Made by a program: the position numbers and the translations under genes. 64,000 nt of DNA from Lentzea sp. NBRC 102530 (GTDB taxonomy: Bacteria; Actinomycetota; Actinomycetes; Mycobacteriales; Pseudonocardiaceae): NCBI RefSeq assembly GCF_030269365.1, contig NZ_BSTF01000005.1, positions 434,001-498,000 of the forward strand. Direction: 5' to 3'. The notes under the pieces were generated by a model. The model had not been told where the DNA came from and did not search any database. It worked only from the letters and a program-made list of their open reading frames with translations. The first letter of the stretch is position 1. Every line of letters begins with the position of its first letter. Below are positions 24,843 through 34,065 of the stretch, piece by piece.

Positions 24843-27005
24843 GTGGCTTTCGCAACCGAGCTCCCGCCAGAGGAAAGCACCGTCAAGGCGCACTCCGAAC
24901 ACCGTCCCGTCGGCGACATCGTCCGCACCGACGGGCAGTTCCGCGTGGTCAGCGAGTACCAGCCCGCGGGTGACCAGCCCGCGGCCATCGCCGACCTCGA
25001 ACGGCGGGTGCGCGCCGGCGAGCGCGACGTCGTGCTGCTCGGTGCCACCGGTACGGGCAAGTCGGCGACGACGGCGTGGCTGGTCGAGAAGCTGCAACGC
25101 CCCACGCTGGTGATGGCGCCGAACAAGACGCTGGCCGCGCAGCTGGCGAACGAGCTGAAGGAGCTCTTCCCGCACAACGCGGTGGAGTACTTCGTCAGCT
25201 ACTACGACTACTACCAGCCCGAGGCGTACATCCCGCAGACGGACACGTACATCGAGAAGGACTCCTCGATCAACGAGGACGTCGAGCGGCTGCGCCACTC
25301 CGCCACGATGTCGCTGCTGACCCGGCGCGACGTCATCGTGGTCGCCTCGGTGTCGTGCATCTACGGCCTCGGCACGCCCCAGTCGTACCTCGACCGCTCG
25401 ATCCCGCTGGAGACGGGCGTGGAGGTCGACCGCGACGCGTTCCTGCGCCTGCTGGTCGACGTGCAGTACACCCGCAACGACATGTCGTTCACCCGTGGCT
25501 CGTTCCGGGTGCGCGGTGACACGGTGGAGATCATCCCGTCCTACGAGGAGCTCGCGGTGCGCGTCGAGTTCTTCGGCGACGAGATCGACAAGCTCTACTA
25601 CCTGCACCCGCTGACCGGTGACGTGGTGAAGGAGGTCAAGGACCTCCGCATCTTCCCGGCGACCCACTACGTGGCGGGCCCGGAGCGCATGGAACGCGCC
25701 ATCCGCGACATCGAGGCCGAGCTGGAGTCGACGCTCGCCCAGATGGAACGCCAGGGCAAGCTGCTGGAGGCCCAGCGACTGCGCATGCGCACCCAGTACG
25801 ACCTGGAGATGATGAAGCAGGTCGGCTTCTGCAACGGCATCGAGAACTACTCGCGCCACATCGACGGCCGCGGCGCCGGCACCGCGCCGGCCACGCTGCT
25901 CGACTACTTCCCCGACGACTTCCTGATGGTCATCGACGAGTCGCACGTGACGGTCCCGCAGATCGGCGGCATGTACGAGGGCGACGCCTCCCGCAAGCGC
26001 AACCTCGTGGAGCACGGCTTCCGCCTGCCGTCCGCCCTCGACAACCGCCCGCTGACGTGGGAGGAGTTCGCCGACCGGATCGGCCAGGTCGTCTACCTCT
26101 CCGCCACCCCGGGCCCGTACGAGATGGGCCAGGCGGGCGGCGAGTTCGTCGAGCAGGTCATCCGCCCCACCGGCCTGATCGACCCCGAGGTCGTCGTGAA
26201 GCCGACCGAGGGCCAGATCGACGACCTGGTGCACTCGATCCGCGAGCGCGCCGAGCGGGACGAACGGGTCCTGGTCACCACCCTGACCAAGAAGATGGCC
26301 GAAGACCTCACCGACTACCTGCTCGAACTGGGCATCCGAGTCCGCTACCTGCACTCCGAGGTCGACACCCTGCGCCGCGTCGAGCTGCTCCGCCAGCTCC
26401 GCCTCGGCGAGTTCGACGTGCTGATCGGCATCAACCTCCTCCGCGAGGGCCTCGACCTCCCCGAGGTCTCCCTGGTGGCGATCCTCGACGCCGACAAGGA
26501 GGGCTTCCTCCGCTCCGGCACCTCCCTGGTCCAGACGATCGGCCGCGCCGCCCGAAACGTCTCCGGCGAGGTCCACATGTACGCGGACAAGATCACCGAC
26601 TCGATGCGGCACGCCATCGACGAGACCAACCGCCGCCGCGCCAAGCAACAGGCCTACAACGCCGAGCGGGGCATCGACCCCCAGCCGCTCCGCAAGAAGA
26701 TCACCGACATCCTCGAGGCCGTCTACTCCGAGGTCGAGGACGAGGTTCCGGTGGGCGGCTCCGGCCGCAACGCCTCGCGCGGCAAGCGAGCCACCGGAGA
26801 AGGCGGCCGCTCCTCCGGCGTCGTGGCGTCGCACGAACGAGCAGGCATGGCCCGCTCCGAACTGGCCGATCTGGTGCAGTCGCTGACCGACCAGATGATG
26901 AACGCGGCCCGCGACCTCCAGTTCGAACTGGCCGCCCGCCTGCGGGACGAGATCCAGGACCTCAAGAAGGAGCTCCGCGGCATGGACGCCGCCGGCGTCA
27001 AATAA
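24843..27005 (+). CDS. uvrB: Excinuclease ABC subunit UvrB
   Basis: 720-residue DNA-damage-loading helicase of nucleotide excision repair. Walker [12 protein letters not shown] (67-77), beta-hairpin [20 protein letters not shown], Walker B/DESH in [15 protein letters not shown], motif [10 protein letters not shown], and the C-terminal UVR domain ([19 protein letters not shown]) are intact. GTG 24843 follows TAACGT by 7 bases (leaderless); an in-frame GTG at 24834 is possible. No LexA box is seen upstream. Ends before a strong terminator. Confidence 0.97.
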   Translation: MAFATELPPEESTVKAHSEHRPVGDIVRTDGQFRVVSEYQPAGDQPAAIADLERRVRAGERDVVLLGATGTGKSATTAWLVEKLQRPTLVMAPNKTLAAQLANELKELFPHNAVEYFVSYYDYYQPEAYIPQTDTYIEKDSSINEDVERLRHSATMSLLTRRDVIVVASVSCIYGLGTPQSYLDRSIPLETGVEVDRDAFLRLLVDVQYTRNDMSFTRGSFRVRGDTVEIIPSYEELAVRVEFFGDEIDKLYYLHPLTGDVVKEVKDLRIFPATHYVAGPERMERAIRDIEAELESTLAQMERQGKLLEAQRLRMRTQYDLEMMKQVGFCNGIENYSRHIDGRGAGTAPATLLDYFPDDFLMVIDESHVTVPQIGGMYEGDASRKRNLVEHGFRLPSALDNRPLTWEEFADRIGQVVYLSATPGPYEMGQAGGEFVEQVIRPTGLIDPEVVVKPTEGQIDDLVHSIRERAERDERVLVTTLTKKMAEDLTDYLLELGIRVRYLHSEVDTLRRVELLRQLRLGEFDVLIGINLLREGLDLPEVSLVAILDADKEGFLRSGTSLVQTIGRAARNVSGEVHMYADKITDSMRHAIDETNRRRAKQQAYNAERGIDPQPLRKKITDILEAVYSEVEDEVPVGGSGRNASRGKRATGEGGRSSGVVASHERAGMARSELADLVQSLTDQMMNAARDLQFELAARLRDEIQDLKKELRGMDAAGVK

Positions 27006-27015
27006 CGCCACCCGC

Positions 27016-27057
27016 TGTTCTGGGGGACGGCCGCTCAACCGGCCGTCCCCCAGAACA
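27016..27057 (+). terminator. uvrB terminator
   Basis: Perfect 18-bp stem (27016-27033 with 27040-27057) with loop CTCAAC, 10 bases after the uvrB stop. The remaining 27058-27282 contains no recognisable gene; a -10-like TAGTTT sits at 27271-27276. Confidence 0.92.
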
Positions 27058-27282
27058 ACTGTCGCGCACCAGGTCCCGGCCTCCCGGCAGCGTGAGGCGA
27101 TCCAGCACCTGGTTGGCGCTGCCGGCGCGCAGCAACCCCGCTTCTGGTCGCGTCTTCGAGCCGGGTCAGGGCACCTGAGTGCTTTCCGCTTCACCGTCAC
27201 GCCGGCCTCGACGCGGCGCTGGATCTGTTCGCGTTGGTGCAGTGCCGATCCAGCCCGCTGGACCGCGCGTAGTTTCGAAAGC

Positions 27283-27939
27283 ATGGCGGAGTCGCAGTAT
27301 CAGGCCCTGGTCGCCGCGGGTGGCTTGGCAGCAGTGCTCCGAGAGGCGTGCCCAGGTAGCGACATCGACCTGCGGGACGCCCCAGGGGCGTTCGGCGGCC
27401 GGGTGGCCACGGTGAGCGAAGGCGGCCGCGCCGTGTACGTGATGCCGCAGGGCGGGCAGCCCCGCTTCTCCGTGCGGCACGTCCTGAACGGGACGTATCT
27501 GAGCCACGTGGCCACGACCGAGCTGGCCGAGGTCACCGGCTGCGCGGCTGCCTGGCTGGGCGGAGCCACCCCGAGGGAACTGGCCGCCGCCTGGCCGTTC
27601 GCTGATTTCGTCGACGTCGCCGACGCCTACGAGAGCGGGGACCGGATCGAGTTCGCCTGGCAGCTCAAGCGAGCGGACAGGACGCACGGCCTGCACGAGT
27701 TCGTCGAGGCGGCGATGCGGGAGCCGAGGCTTCGGCGGCTCCACCCGTTCACATCGCACTGGTGGATGTCGTTCCGGGTAGCGCCGCGTGAGCACCGGCT
27801 GGGCGGCCCGTGGGTCCGCGCTGTCGGCGGTGGGAGGTTCTCGGTGACCGAAGCCAGAAAGCCTCATCACGACGGCCACGACGCGGCCGAGGCGGTGCGT
27901 GCGTGCGTCGCCGAGCTGGACCGGCTCGGCGTTCGGTAG
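27283..27939 (+). CDS. DUF6193-like protein
   Basis: 218 residues with the family markers RFSVRHVLNGTYLSHVATTELAEV, AAWLGGATPRELAAAWPF and LHPFTSHWWMSFRVAP seen in DUF6193 (a family annotated with natural-product loci, function unknown). ATG 27283 has TAGTTT 7 bases upstream, consistent with a leaderless message. It ends 160 bp before a MarR gene. Confidence 0.7.
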   Translation: MAESQYQALVAAGGLAAVLREACPGSDIDLRDAPGAFGGRVATVSEGGRAVYVMPQGGQPRFSVRHVLNGTYLSHVATTELAEVTGCAAAWLGGATPRELAAAWPFADFVDVADAYESGDRIEFAWQLKRADRTHGLHEFVEAAMREPRLRRLHPFTSHWWMSFRVAPREHRLGGPWVRAVGGGRFSVTEARKPHHDGHDAAEAVRACVAELDRLGVR

Positions 27940-28054
27940 TCCACAGTGGAACCGGCACGAGTGCGGTGGGTTAGATCGGTGGATGCGGTGCGTAATCCTG
28001 GCGCCACATAACGATTGGCGCGGCCGCCGTAAATCGCCCTCTGGGGTGAGATGT

Positions 28055-28077
28055 GCGCTGACTGCTTTCGTCAGCGC
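28055..28077. promoter_or_regulatory. MarR-type inverted repeat
   Basis: GCGCTGAC-TGCTTTC-GTCAGCGC, perfect 8-bp arms, centred 34 bases upstream of the MarR gene's GTG; a plausible autoregulatory operator. Confidence 0.5.
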
Positions 28078-28099
28078 TCAATGCGGCCATGATCTCGGG

Positions 28100-28531
28100 G
28101 TGGATGTGGACTCCCACCTCGCTGCGGTGGAGCAGGCGTTGGTCGCTGTGCGGCGCAGTCAGTCTCGTCGGGCACTGGCGGAGTTGGCCGTTCCGGCGTT
28201 CGACGTGCTCGACGTCGTCGAGGCGGCCGAACGGAGCGGGGCTCAGGCCACCGTTTCCAGTGTCGCGCTGGCGTTGCACGTCGATCAGCCCCGGGCCAGC
28301 AAGCTCGTCACCAGTGCGGTCGACGCCGGGCTGGTGTCGCGGGTGGCCGACAAGGCGGACGGGCGGCGGGTGTTGCTCGTGCGGACGGCCAGGGGGCGCG
28401 CTACTTCCGCTGAGCTGCACCGGGCGCGGCAGAACGCCTGTGCGGTGGCGATGGCGGACTGGAGCGAGGAGGAGCGGGGCGAGTTCGCTCGGTTGTTCAC
28501 CCGCTTCGTGGCCGTGTTCGGTGGGCGATAA
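28100..28531 (+). CDS. MarR-family transcriptional regulator
   Basis: 143-residue winged-helix protein: VSSVALALHVDQPRASKLVTSAVDAGLV is the MarR recognition helix region and ADKADGRRVLLVRTARGRATS the wing. GTG 28100 or GTG 28106 are both possible. It is upstream of, and probably co-transcribed with, the YjbR gene (8 bp gap). Confidence 0.85.
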   Translation: MDVDSHLAAVEQALVAVRRSQSRRALAELAVPAFDVLDVVEAAERSGAQATVSSVALALHVDQPRASKLVTSAVDAGLVSRVADKADGRRVLLVRTARGRATSAELHRARQNACAVAMADWSEEERGEFARLFTRFVAVFGGR

Positions 28532-28539
28532 TCGTTGCT

Positions 28540-28884
28540 GTGACACTGGATGAGTTGATCGTCTACTGCGCCGGCAAGCCTGGTGCGGAGGAGACGTATC
28601 CGTGGGGTGAGGCCGAGTTGGTGTGCAAGGTCGGAGGGAAGGCGTTCGCCTTCATCGGGCTCGACGTGCACACGGTCGGGCTCAAGTGCGGCGTCGACGC
28701 CGAGGCCGCCGCGGTGTGGCGGGAGCGCTTTCCCGGCGACGTGACCATCAGCGGGTACGTCGGGCGGTACGGGTGGAACACCGTGGCGCTCAAGGGAGCT
28801 GTGCCCGACGACGACCTGCTCGAGCTCGTGGACGCCTCTTACGAGGCCGTCGTCGCGCGGCTGCCCAAGAGCAGGCGGCCCTAG
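28540..28884 (+). CDS. MmcQ/YjbR family protein
   Basis: 114 residues of the YjbR/MmcQ double-wing family (ETYPWGEAELVCKVGGKAFAFI, YGWNTVALKGAVPDDDLLELVDASYEAVV). The family has a DNA-binding-like fold of uncertain role. GTG start at 28540. Its stop overlaps the convergent VOC gene by 4 bp. Confidence 0.87.
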   Translation: MTLDELIVYCAGKPGAEETYPWGEAELVCKVGGKAFAFIGLDVHTVGLKCGVDAEAAAVWRERFPGDVTISGYVGRYGWNTVALKGAVPDDDLLELVDASYEAVVARLPKSRRP

Positions 28885-29261
28885 CGTTCTTCCGGCTGCA
28901 GGATGCCGAAGATGTTCTGCTCGGTGTCCTTGTAGTACGCGAGCAGGCCCACGCCCGGCATCTTGTCCTTGGGCAGGGCCACCGTGCCGCCGTTGACCTC
29001 GATCGCGGCGATGGTGGCGTCGATGTCCACGACGCTGATGGTCATGACGTAGCCGTGCACCGGGGCGTCCGGCGCCGGGTCGGGGCCGCGGCGGGGGAGC
29101 AGGCCGCCGTTGAGGCCGGGCTCGCTGTCGTCGCCGGTGACGATGGTCCAGTAGGGGACGTCGCCCCACCGTTCGATCTTCCAGCCGAAGACCGAGGTGT
29201 AGAAGTTCCGCGCCCGATCGGGATCTGCGGCGTGGATCTCGAAGTGCACTGGACGTGACAT
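28881..29261 (-). CDS. VOC-family (glyoxalase-fold) protein
   Basis: 126-residue vicinal-oxygen-chelate protein: MSRPVHFEIHAADPDRARNFYTSVFGWKIE, YVMTISVVDIDATIAAIEVNGG and DTEQNIFGILQPEE provide the paired beta-alpha-beta units with metal ligands (His, Glu). Enzyme substrate or antibiotic bound is unknown. Head-to-head with the next VOC gene (57 bp apart). Confidence 0.87.
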   Translation of the reverse strand: MSRPVHFEIHAADPDRARNFYTSVFGWKIERWGDVPYWTIVTGDDSEPGLNGGLLPRRGPDPAPDAPVHGYVMTISVVDIDATIAAIEVNGGTVALPKDKMPGVGLLAYYKDTEQNIFGILQPEER

Positions 29262-29317
29262 GGGACGGCAGGCTACTCCGGACAGTGGTTGTCCGCATTG
29301 GGTCTTACGGTGCTGTC

Positions 29318-29710
29318 ATGGCAATCGGAATCCAGGTCACGATGGACGCGGCGGACCCCGGCAAGCTCGCCGGCTTCTGGGCGGAGGCGCTCGGGTACGT
29401 GGTGCAGCCGCCGCCTCCCGGGTTCGACTCGTGGGAGGACTTCGCCGTCAAGAACAACATCCCGTTCGAGTCGATCAACGACTACTCGGCGATCATCGAC
29501 CCCGAGGGCACCGGGCCGCGGATCTTCTTCCAGCGCGTGCCGGAGGGCAAGACAGCGAAAAACCGCCTCCACCTCGACGTGAACGCCGGGCTGGAGGCGG
29601 TTGACCGGCTCGTCGGCCTCGGGGCCACCAAGGTCCAGGAGTTCAGCGACGCCAAGGGACATTGGGTGGTGATGCTCGACCCCGAGGGCAACGAGTTCTG
29701 CGTGCAGTGA
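29318..29710 (+). CDS. VOC-family (glyoxalase-fold) protein
   Basis: 130-residue VOC protein opening with MAIGIQVTMDAADPGKLAGFWAEALGY and closing with GHWVVMLDPEGNEFCVQ, the two metal-ligand strands, as in actinobacterial glyoxalase-like proteins. ATG 29318. It is divergent from the other VOC gene and ends flush with the convergent ABC permease. Confidence 0.87.
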   Translation: MAIGIQVTMDAADPGKLAGFWAEALGYVVQPPPPGFDSWEDFAVKNNIPFESINDYSAIIDPEGTGPRIFFQRVPEGKTAKNRLHLDVNAGLEAVDRLVGLGATKVQEFSDAKGHWVVMLDPEGNEFCVQ

Positions 29711-30637
29711 CTAGCTGGTGATGTCCTTGGTCTTGAACTGGCGCGCCGCGAGCAGCGTGAAGATGCCGCCGTAGACGAGCGCGGAGAACGTGCCGCGGGT
29801 CATCTCCGACCAGTCGATGTCGGTCGAGAGCAGGTCCGCCCACGCCATCGCGTAGTGCGTCGGCAGGTAGTTGCGCAGGTCCCCGAGCGGCTCGATCTGG
29901 TCCAGGATCTGCGACACGATCGAGACGAGCACCGTGCCACCGACCGCGCCGAGAGGTGCGTCGGTGGACACGGACAGGAACATCGCGAGGCCCGCGACCC
30001 AGAACAGGTTGATCGAGATGTAGACGACCGCGAACGCCATGGCGAGCACGCCGTCGCCGAACGGGGCCGCCTCACCGGTCGGGCTCACCACCTCGCCCGT
30101 GCCGTACCAGGCCACGCCGACGGCCAGTGCGACCGCGGGCAGCAGGGCGAGGGCGAAGACGCTGAGGATGCCGCTGCTGATCGCCTTCTGGCGCAGCAGG
30201 CGGTGCCTCGGGATCGGTGCGGCGAGCAGGTACTTGAGGCTCGACCACGACGCTTCGGACGCGATCGTGTCGCCGAAGAACAGCGCCACGATCATCGGCA
30301 GCAGGAAACTGCTGCTCACGAACAGCGTGAGCACCACGAAGTTGATGCCGCTGGCGGTCGCGAGGTCCACGAAGCCGCCGGAGCGGCGGTTCGGGTCGGA
30401 CGAGCCGATCTCGAAGCTCACCACGAGGATGAACGGCAGCAGCACCAGGAAGCCCAGCACGAGCTGGGTGCGGCGGCGGCGGATCTGGCGTTGCAGCTCC
30501 ACGTGGATGCGAAGCGTGCGGCGCGCCTTGTAGCCCTTGGACGACCCGTCCGGCGCGACCTCCGTGTGCTGCTTGGCGGCGGCGTCGGTGAGGTCGGTGA
30601 GCGCGCCCGGATCGGTGTGGACACCGTTCTCGGTCAT
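29711..30637 (-). CDS. ABC-2 type permease
   Basis: 308 residues with about six transmembrane segments (LVLGFLVLLPFILVVSFEIG, FVVLTLFVSSSFLLPMIVAL and others) and the ABC-2 permease pattern PIPRHRLLRQKAISSGILS. A strong ribosome binding site AGGAGG precedes ATG 30637, and the start overlaps the stop of a small ORF (ATGA). It is the channel partner of the hydrolase-ABC fusion upstream. Confidence 0.88.
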   Translation of the reverse strand: MTENGVHTDPGALTDLTDAAAKQHTEVAPDGSSKGYKARRTLRIHVELQRQIRRRRTQLVLGFLVLLPFILVVSFEIGSSDPNRRSGGFVDLATASGINFVVLTLFVSSSFLLPMIVALFFGDTIASEASWSSLKYLLAAPIPRHRLLRQKAISSGILSVFALALLPAVALAVGVAWYGTGEVVSPTGEAAPFGDGVLAMAFAVVYISINLFWVAGLAMFLSVSTDAPLGAVGGTVLVSIVSQILDQIEPLGDLRNYLPTHYAMAWADLLSTDIDWSEMTRGTFSALVYGGIFTLLAARQFKTKDITS

Positions 30638-30870
30638 CGGTCCACCTCCTGCGGTTTCGGCGCCCTGGTGCGGTTCGGGTTCGCGGTGAGGACCGTTCGC
30701 ATCAGCGGCAGGTCCTCGGCGGGCCCGAAATTGTCGGTGTCGCCTGGGATAATTGAATCTAGGGGTCCCCCTTCGCCGGCGAGCAACGTGCGCTCGCTCG
30801 ACGAGGGGACCTCTGCTTCGGCGTGGGTCTCCGCCGTGGCGGAGGCCGCTGCCATCAGGAAGTCATTCAC
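30634..30870 (-). CDS. Small ORF between ABC fusion and permease
   Basis: 78-residue hydrophilic protein (PLDSIIPGDTDNFGPAEDLPLM ... PKPQEVDR) in a different reading frame from both neighbours. GTG 30870 overlaps the fusion gene's stop and its own stop overlaps the permease ATG, so the three genes are tightly coupled. No family recognised. The frame also contains an unusually AT-rich patch (30750-30770). Confidence 0.45.
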   Translation of the reverse strand: MNDFLMAAASATAETHAEAEVPSSSERTLLAGEGGPLDSIIPGDTDNFGPAEDLPLMRTVLTANPNRTRAPKPQEVDR

Positions 30871-33706
30871 CGACCAGCTCCAAGAACGCGTCTTCCAGCC
30901 TGCGCCGCGGGCCCGCCGAGTCCACCGCGATGCCCGCCGCCACGAGAGCGGTGAGCGCGGCGGCGCGCGGGACGCCGTTCATCGACGCGTGCACGGCACC
31001 CTCGTCCTCGTGCACGTCGTGCACGCCTTCGAGGCCCCGCAGGACATCCGCTGCCTTCGAAGGGGAGTCGACGCGGAACGTCGCCTCGCCGCCTCCCGCC
31101 GCGATGTCGGACACCTCGCCGGCGGCGACGAGCTGACCCTTGTGCATCACGACCACGTGCGAACAGGTCTGCTCCACCTCGGCCAGCAGGTGCGACGACA
31201 CGACGACCGTGCGGCCCGCCGCGGCGTAGCGGCGCAGCACCTCGCGCATCTGGTGGATCTGGGGCGGGTCGAGACCGTTGGCCGGCTCGTCCAGGATCAG
31301 CAGGTCCGGCAGACCGAGCATCGCCTGCGCGATCGCGAGCCGCTGCCGCATGCCCTGGCTGTACGTGCGCACGCGCCGGTGCACCGCCTTGCCGAGACCC
31401 GCGATCTCCAGCGCCTCGTCGAAGTGCGCCTCCTCCACCGGACGACCGGTGGCCGCCCAGTACAGGCGCAGGTTCGCCGCGCCGGACAGGTGCGGCAGGA
31501 AGCCCGAACCCTCGACGAACGAACCGATGCGCGACAGCACCGGGGCACCCGGCGTGATCTTGTGGCCGAAGACCCGGATGTTGCCCTCGGACGGGTGGAT
31601 CAGGCCCATCACCATGCGCAGCGTCGTGGTCTTGCCCGCGCCGTTGGGGCCGAGCAGACCGAGCACCATGCCGTGCTCGACGCGGAACGACAGGTCCGTC
31701 ACGGCCTTCACGCCGCCGGGGTAGGCCTTCGTGAGGTTCGAGATGACCAGCGGCACGTCCGCGAGGTCCGGGTCCGAGTCCTGCGCCATGCGGCGGCGGA
31801 ACATCGCGACGATGCCCGAACCGATCAGCACCAGGAGCGCGACCACGATGCCCCACAACGCTTCCATCGGGAAGCCCTCGGAGACGTTGCGACCGGGCAC
31901 CACGGGCACCGAGATCTCGTCGGCGGCCAGGGAGATGCGGTACGCGGCGGGCTGCTCGGCGTTCGCGAACGCCTGGTCCGTCGTCGAGATGACCAGCGCC
32001 AGCTTGTGCTCGGCCTCCACCGGGCGCACCGCGCCCGGCAGCGTCACGGTCACCTCGGCGGCCGAACCGTCCGGCGGCAGCGCCACCCGGAACGGGGCGA
32101 CGATCGAGCCGGGCAACGTGCGGGTGCCGTCCGCGGAGACGTCGTAGAGCTTCGCGAACAGGATCGCCTCGCCGGTGCTCTGGTCACCGCGCGCGACCTT
32201 CAGCCGCACCGTCGACGACCCGGTCAGCAGCACCTGCGAGGTCAGTTCCTCGGAGGTGAACACCGCGGCCTGGCCCGGCATGTCGAGCGAGAGCCGCGAC
32301 GAGATCGCCGACGACCGCGACAGCGCCGAGCCGAGGCCCGGCAGGTTGCTGATCGACGCCGGGTTGCCGCCCGCCGGGTTCACCGCGACCTGCTCGCGGC
32401 CGGTGAGCTTCAGCGTCCTGCGCTCGGTCGGGGAACCACCGGTCAGGCCGGGGTACGCCGGCGCGACGACCGTGCGCAGCGACGGCTGGCCGGACGAGCG
32501 GAACGCGCCCTGCACGGTGTACTCGAAGCCCGTGCCGGGGTCGGTTCCCTTGCCGCGCAGGTGGAAGTCCATCCAGTCGGCGATCTCGCCGCGCAGCGCG
32601 GTGCCGGGGTTGCCGCCGTCGTGGCCGCCCGCGTACCAGACCATCTTCACCGGGCCGCCGGCCGCGGAGATCTGCCGCGCGGTCGCGTCGGACTGGTCGA
32701 GGCCGAACAGGGTGTCCTGCTCGCCCTGCACCAGCATCGTCGGCTGCTTGATCTGGTCCGTCACGGCGACGGGCGACGACTTGCGCAGCAGGTCGAGCGT
32801 CTGCTGCGACGCACGGCCCTTCGTCGCGACCTCGGTGTAGGCGGCGCAGACCTCGGGGGTGAAGCGGCCGCACGCGCCGAGTGACGGCGTCGGCGGCTGC
32901 TGGCCCTGACCACCGGAGTTGCCGCCGGGCTGCTGCGGAGCGGTCACCTGCTGGTTGTTCGACTCCCGCTGGCCCTGTTCGGGCGCCTCGCCGGTGGGCG
33001 ACGACAGGTCGATCGACGTCATGCCCGCCGAGAAGAAGATGCCCGCCCAGGACCGCTTGAAGACGCCGTCCTCACCGAACGCCGTGGCGGACGGGGTGGT
33101 GTCCGCACGCGGCGTCGCGAGCGCGGAGTTGGGCAGCAGCGACTGCGCGAGGTCGTTGTACGTGATCACCGGCACGAGGGTGTCGACGCGCTTGTCGACG
33201 CCCGCGAGCAGCAGCGACAACGCACCGCCGTACGACGCGCCTGTCACGCCCACGCGCGGGTCGCCGCCGCTGTCCTTCTCGACCTCGTCACGTGTGCCGA
33301 GGAAGTCGAGGAGCTTCTGGGCGTCGCGGACCTCGCGGTCGATCGAGTTCAGCGCGATCTGGCCCGTGCTGCGGCCGAAACCGCGCGCGGACCACGTCAG
33401 CACGACGAAGCCGCGCCGGGCGAACTCCTCGGCCTGCGTGTGCACGCTGCGCAGACTGCCGCCGAAGCCGTGCGCGAGCATGATCGCGGGCGCGGGCGTC
33501 TGCTGGGGGAGGTAGAGGCGGGTCTCGATCGTCACCGTCTGAGCGCTGTCAGGGCTCTCAGGTGCGTCGATGTTCGCTTCTTTGAAGGAAACGGCTACGG
33601 GGTCGTCTCCGGATCGAGTGAAGTACACGCCGCCTGCGACGACGGCGAGTACCACGATCAATGCGGGGATCGTCCACCTGCCGCGAAGGCGGGAGAGGCG
33701 GGACAC
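30863..33706 (-). CDS. Alpha/beta hydrolase fused to ABC ATPase
   Basis: 947-residue hybrid. A signal anchor (about 12-30) leads an extracytoplasmic CocE/NonD (X-Pro dipeptidyl-peptidase-like) alpha/beta hydrolase with nucleophile Ser158 in GVTGASYGGALS, Asp331 in GEQDTLF and His362 in AGGHDGGNPG, followed by a beta-sandwich (to about 600). A membrane span (616-635) then leads a cytoplasmic ABC ATPase: Walker A GPNGAGKTT (686-694), signature YSQGMRQRL (782-790), Walker B LLILDEP (802-808). So catalysis outside is tied to transport energy inside. GTG 33706 is the start, with TATCGT 7 bases upstream (leaderless). First gene of the operon with the small ORF and ABC-2 permease. Confidence 0.9.
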   Translation of the reverse strand: MSRLSRLRGRWTIPALIVVLAVVAGGVYFTRSGDDPVAVSFKEANIDAPESPDSAQTVTIETRLYLPQQTPAPAIMLAHGFGGSLRSVHTQAEEFARRGFVVLTWSARGFGRSTGQIALNSIDREVRDAQKLLDFLGTRDEVEKDSGGDPRVGVTGASYGGALSLLLAGVDKRVDTLVPVITYNDLAQSLLPNSALATPRADTTPSATAFGEDGVFKRSWAGIFFSAGMTSIDLSSPTGEAPEQGQRESNNQQVTAPQQPGGNSGGQGQQPPTPSLGACGRFTPEVCAAYTEVATKGRASQQTLDLLRKSSPVAVTDQIKQPTMLVQGEQDTLFGLDQSDATARQISAAGGPVKMVWYAGGHDGGNPGTALRGEIADWMDFHLRGKGTDPGTGFEYTVQGAFRSSGQPSLRTVVAPAYPGLTGGSPTERRTLKLTGREQVAVNPAGGNPASISNLPGLGSALSRSSAISSRLSLDMPGQAAVFTSEELTSQVLLTGSSTVRLKVARGDQSTGEAILFAKLYDVSADGTRTLPGSIVAPFRVALPPDGSAAEVTVTLPGAVRPVEAEHKLALVISTTDQAFANAEQPAAYRISLAADEISVPVVPGRNVSEGFPMEALWGIVVALLVLIGSGIVAMFRRRMAQDSDPDLADVPLVISNLTKAYPGGVKAVTDLSFRVEHGMVLGLLGPNGAGKTTTLRMVMGLIHPSEGNIRVFGHKITPGAPVLSRIGSFVEGSGFLPHLSGAANLRLYWAATGRPVEEAHFDEALEIAGLGKAVHRRVRTYSQGMRQRLAIAQAMLGLPDLLILDEPANGLDPPQIHQMREVLRRYAAAGRTVVVSSHLLAEVEQTCSHVVVMHKGQLVAAGEVSDIAAGGGEATFRVDSPSKAADVLRGLEGVHDVHEDEGAVHASMNGVPRAAALTALVAAGIAVDSAGPRRRLEDAFLELVGE

Positions 33707-33911
33707 GTCGATGACGATATGCGAGTTTTGCTGAGAACGGCCTGTCGGGATCCGCTGGCGGTCTCAGCATCAGTGGATCTTCAGCGCGGCTTCAGGTAGT
33801 GGACGGTTCAACCCCGAACGACACGCTGTGTATTCCCGTTGCACCTGGTTGCGTGGGTCTGCTCACCCTGTGTGGCGCTAACCGGACTTCATGGAGCACA
33901 ATATTCACGCA

Positions 33912-34028
33912 GCATGGAGGGGAGTACTCCCTAAGCGGCGGTGTCGTCAGTACGGAGCTCAACGTTGAGGTCCCGGTGCCGTCGGTCGTTCGAGAGATCA
34001 TCTCGGCGGCGGAGGAGACCTCCGGGTG
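33912..34028 (+). promoter_or_regulatory. yybP-ykoY (manganese) riboswitch
   Basis: The two conserved loops of the yybP-ykoY Mn2+ riboswitch are present in the right order and spacing: GGGGAGTA (33919-33926) and GAGACC (34015-34020), flanked by a P1 stem including GGA/TCC. It lies directly upstream of a TerC-family membrane protein, the usual target of this riboswitch, with the ribosome binding site about 30 bases downstream. The rest of 33707-33911 is promoter and non-coding sequence. Confidence 0.75.
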
Positions 34029-34065
34029 AATTTGGCGTGCGCTGAGAATCCCGGAGGTATGCGTT

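Noticed and set aside
27058-27282. Possible gene relic between uvrB and the DUF6193-like gene
   Set aside because: Fragments in several frames look integrase-like only weakly; no consistent homology was seen.
33799-34029. A 76-codon plus-strand reading frame upstream of the TerC gene
   Set aside because: It covers the promoter and the yybP-ykoY riboswitch, has no ribosome binding site, and shows no domain; non-coding structure explains the region better.
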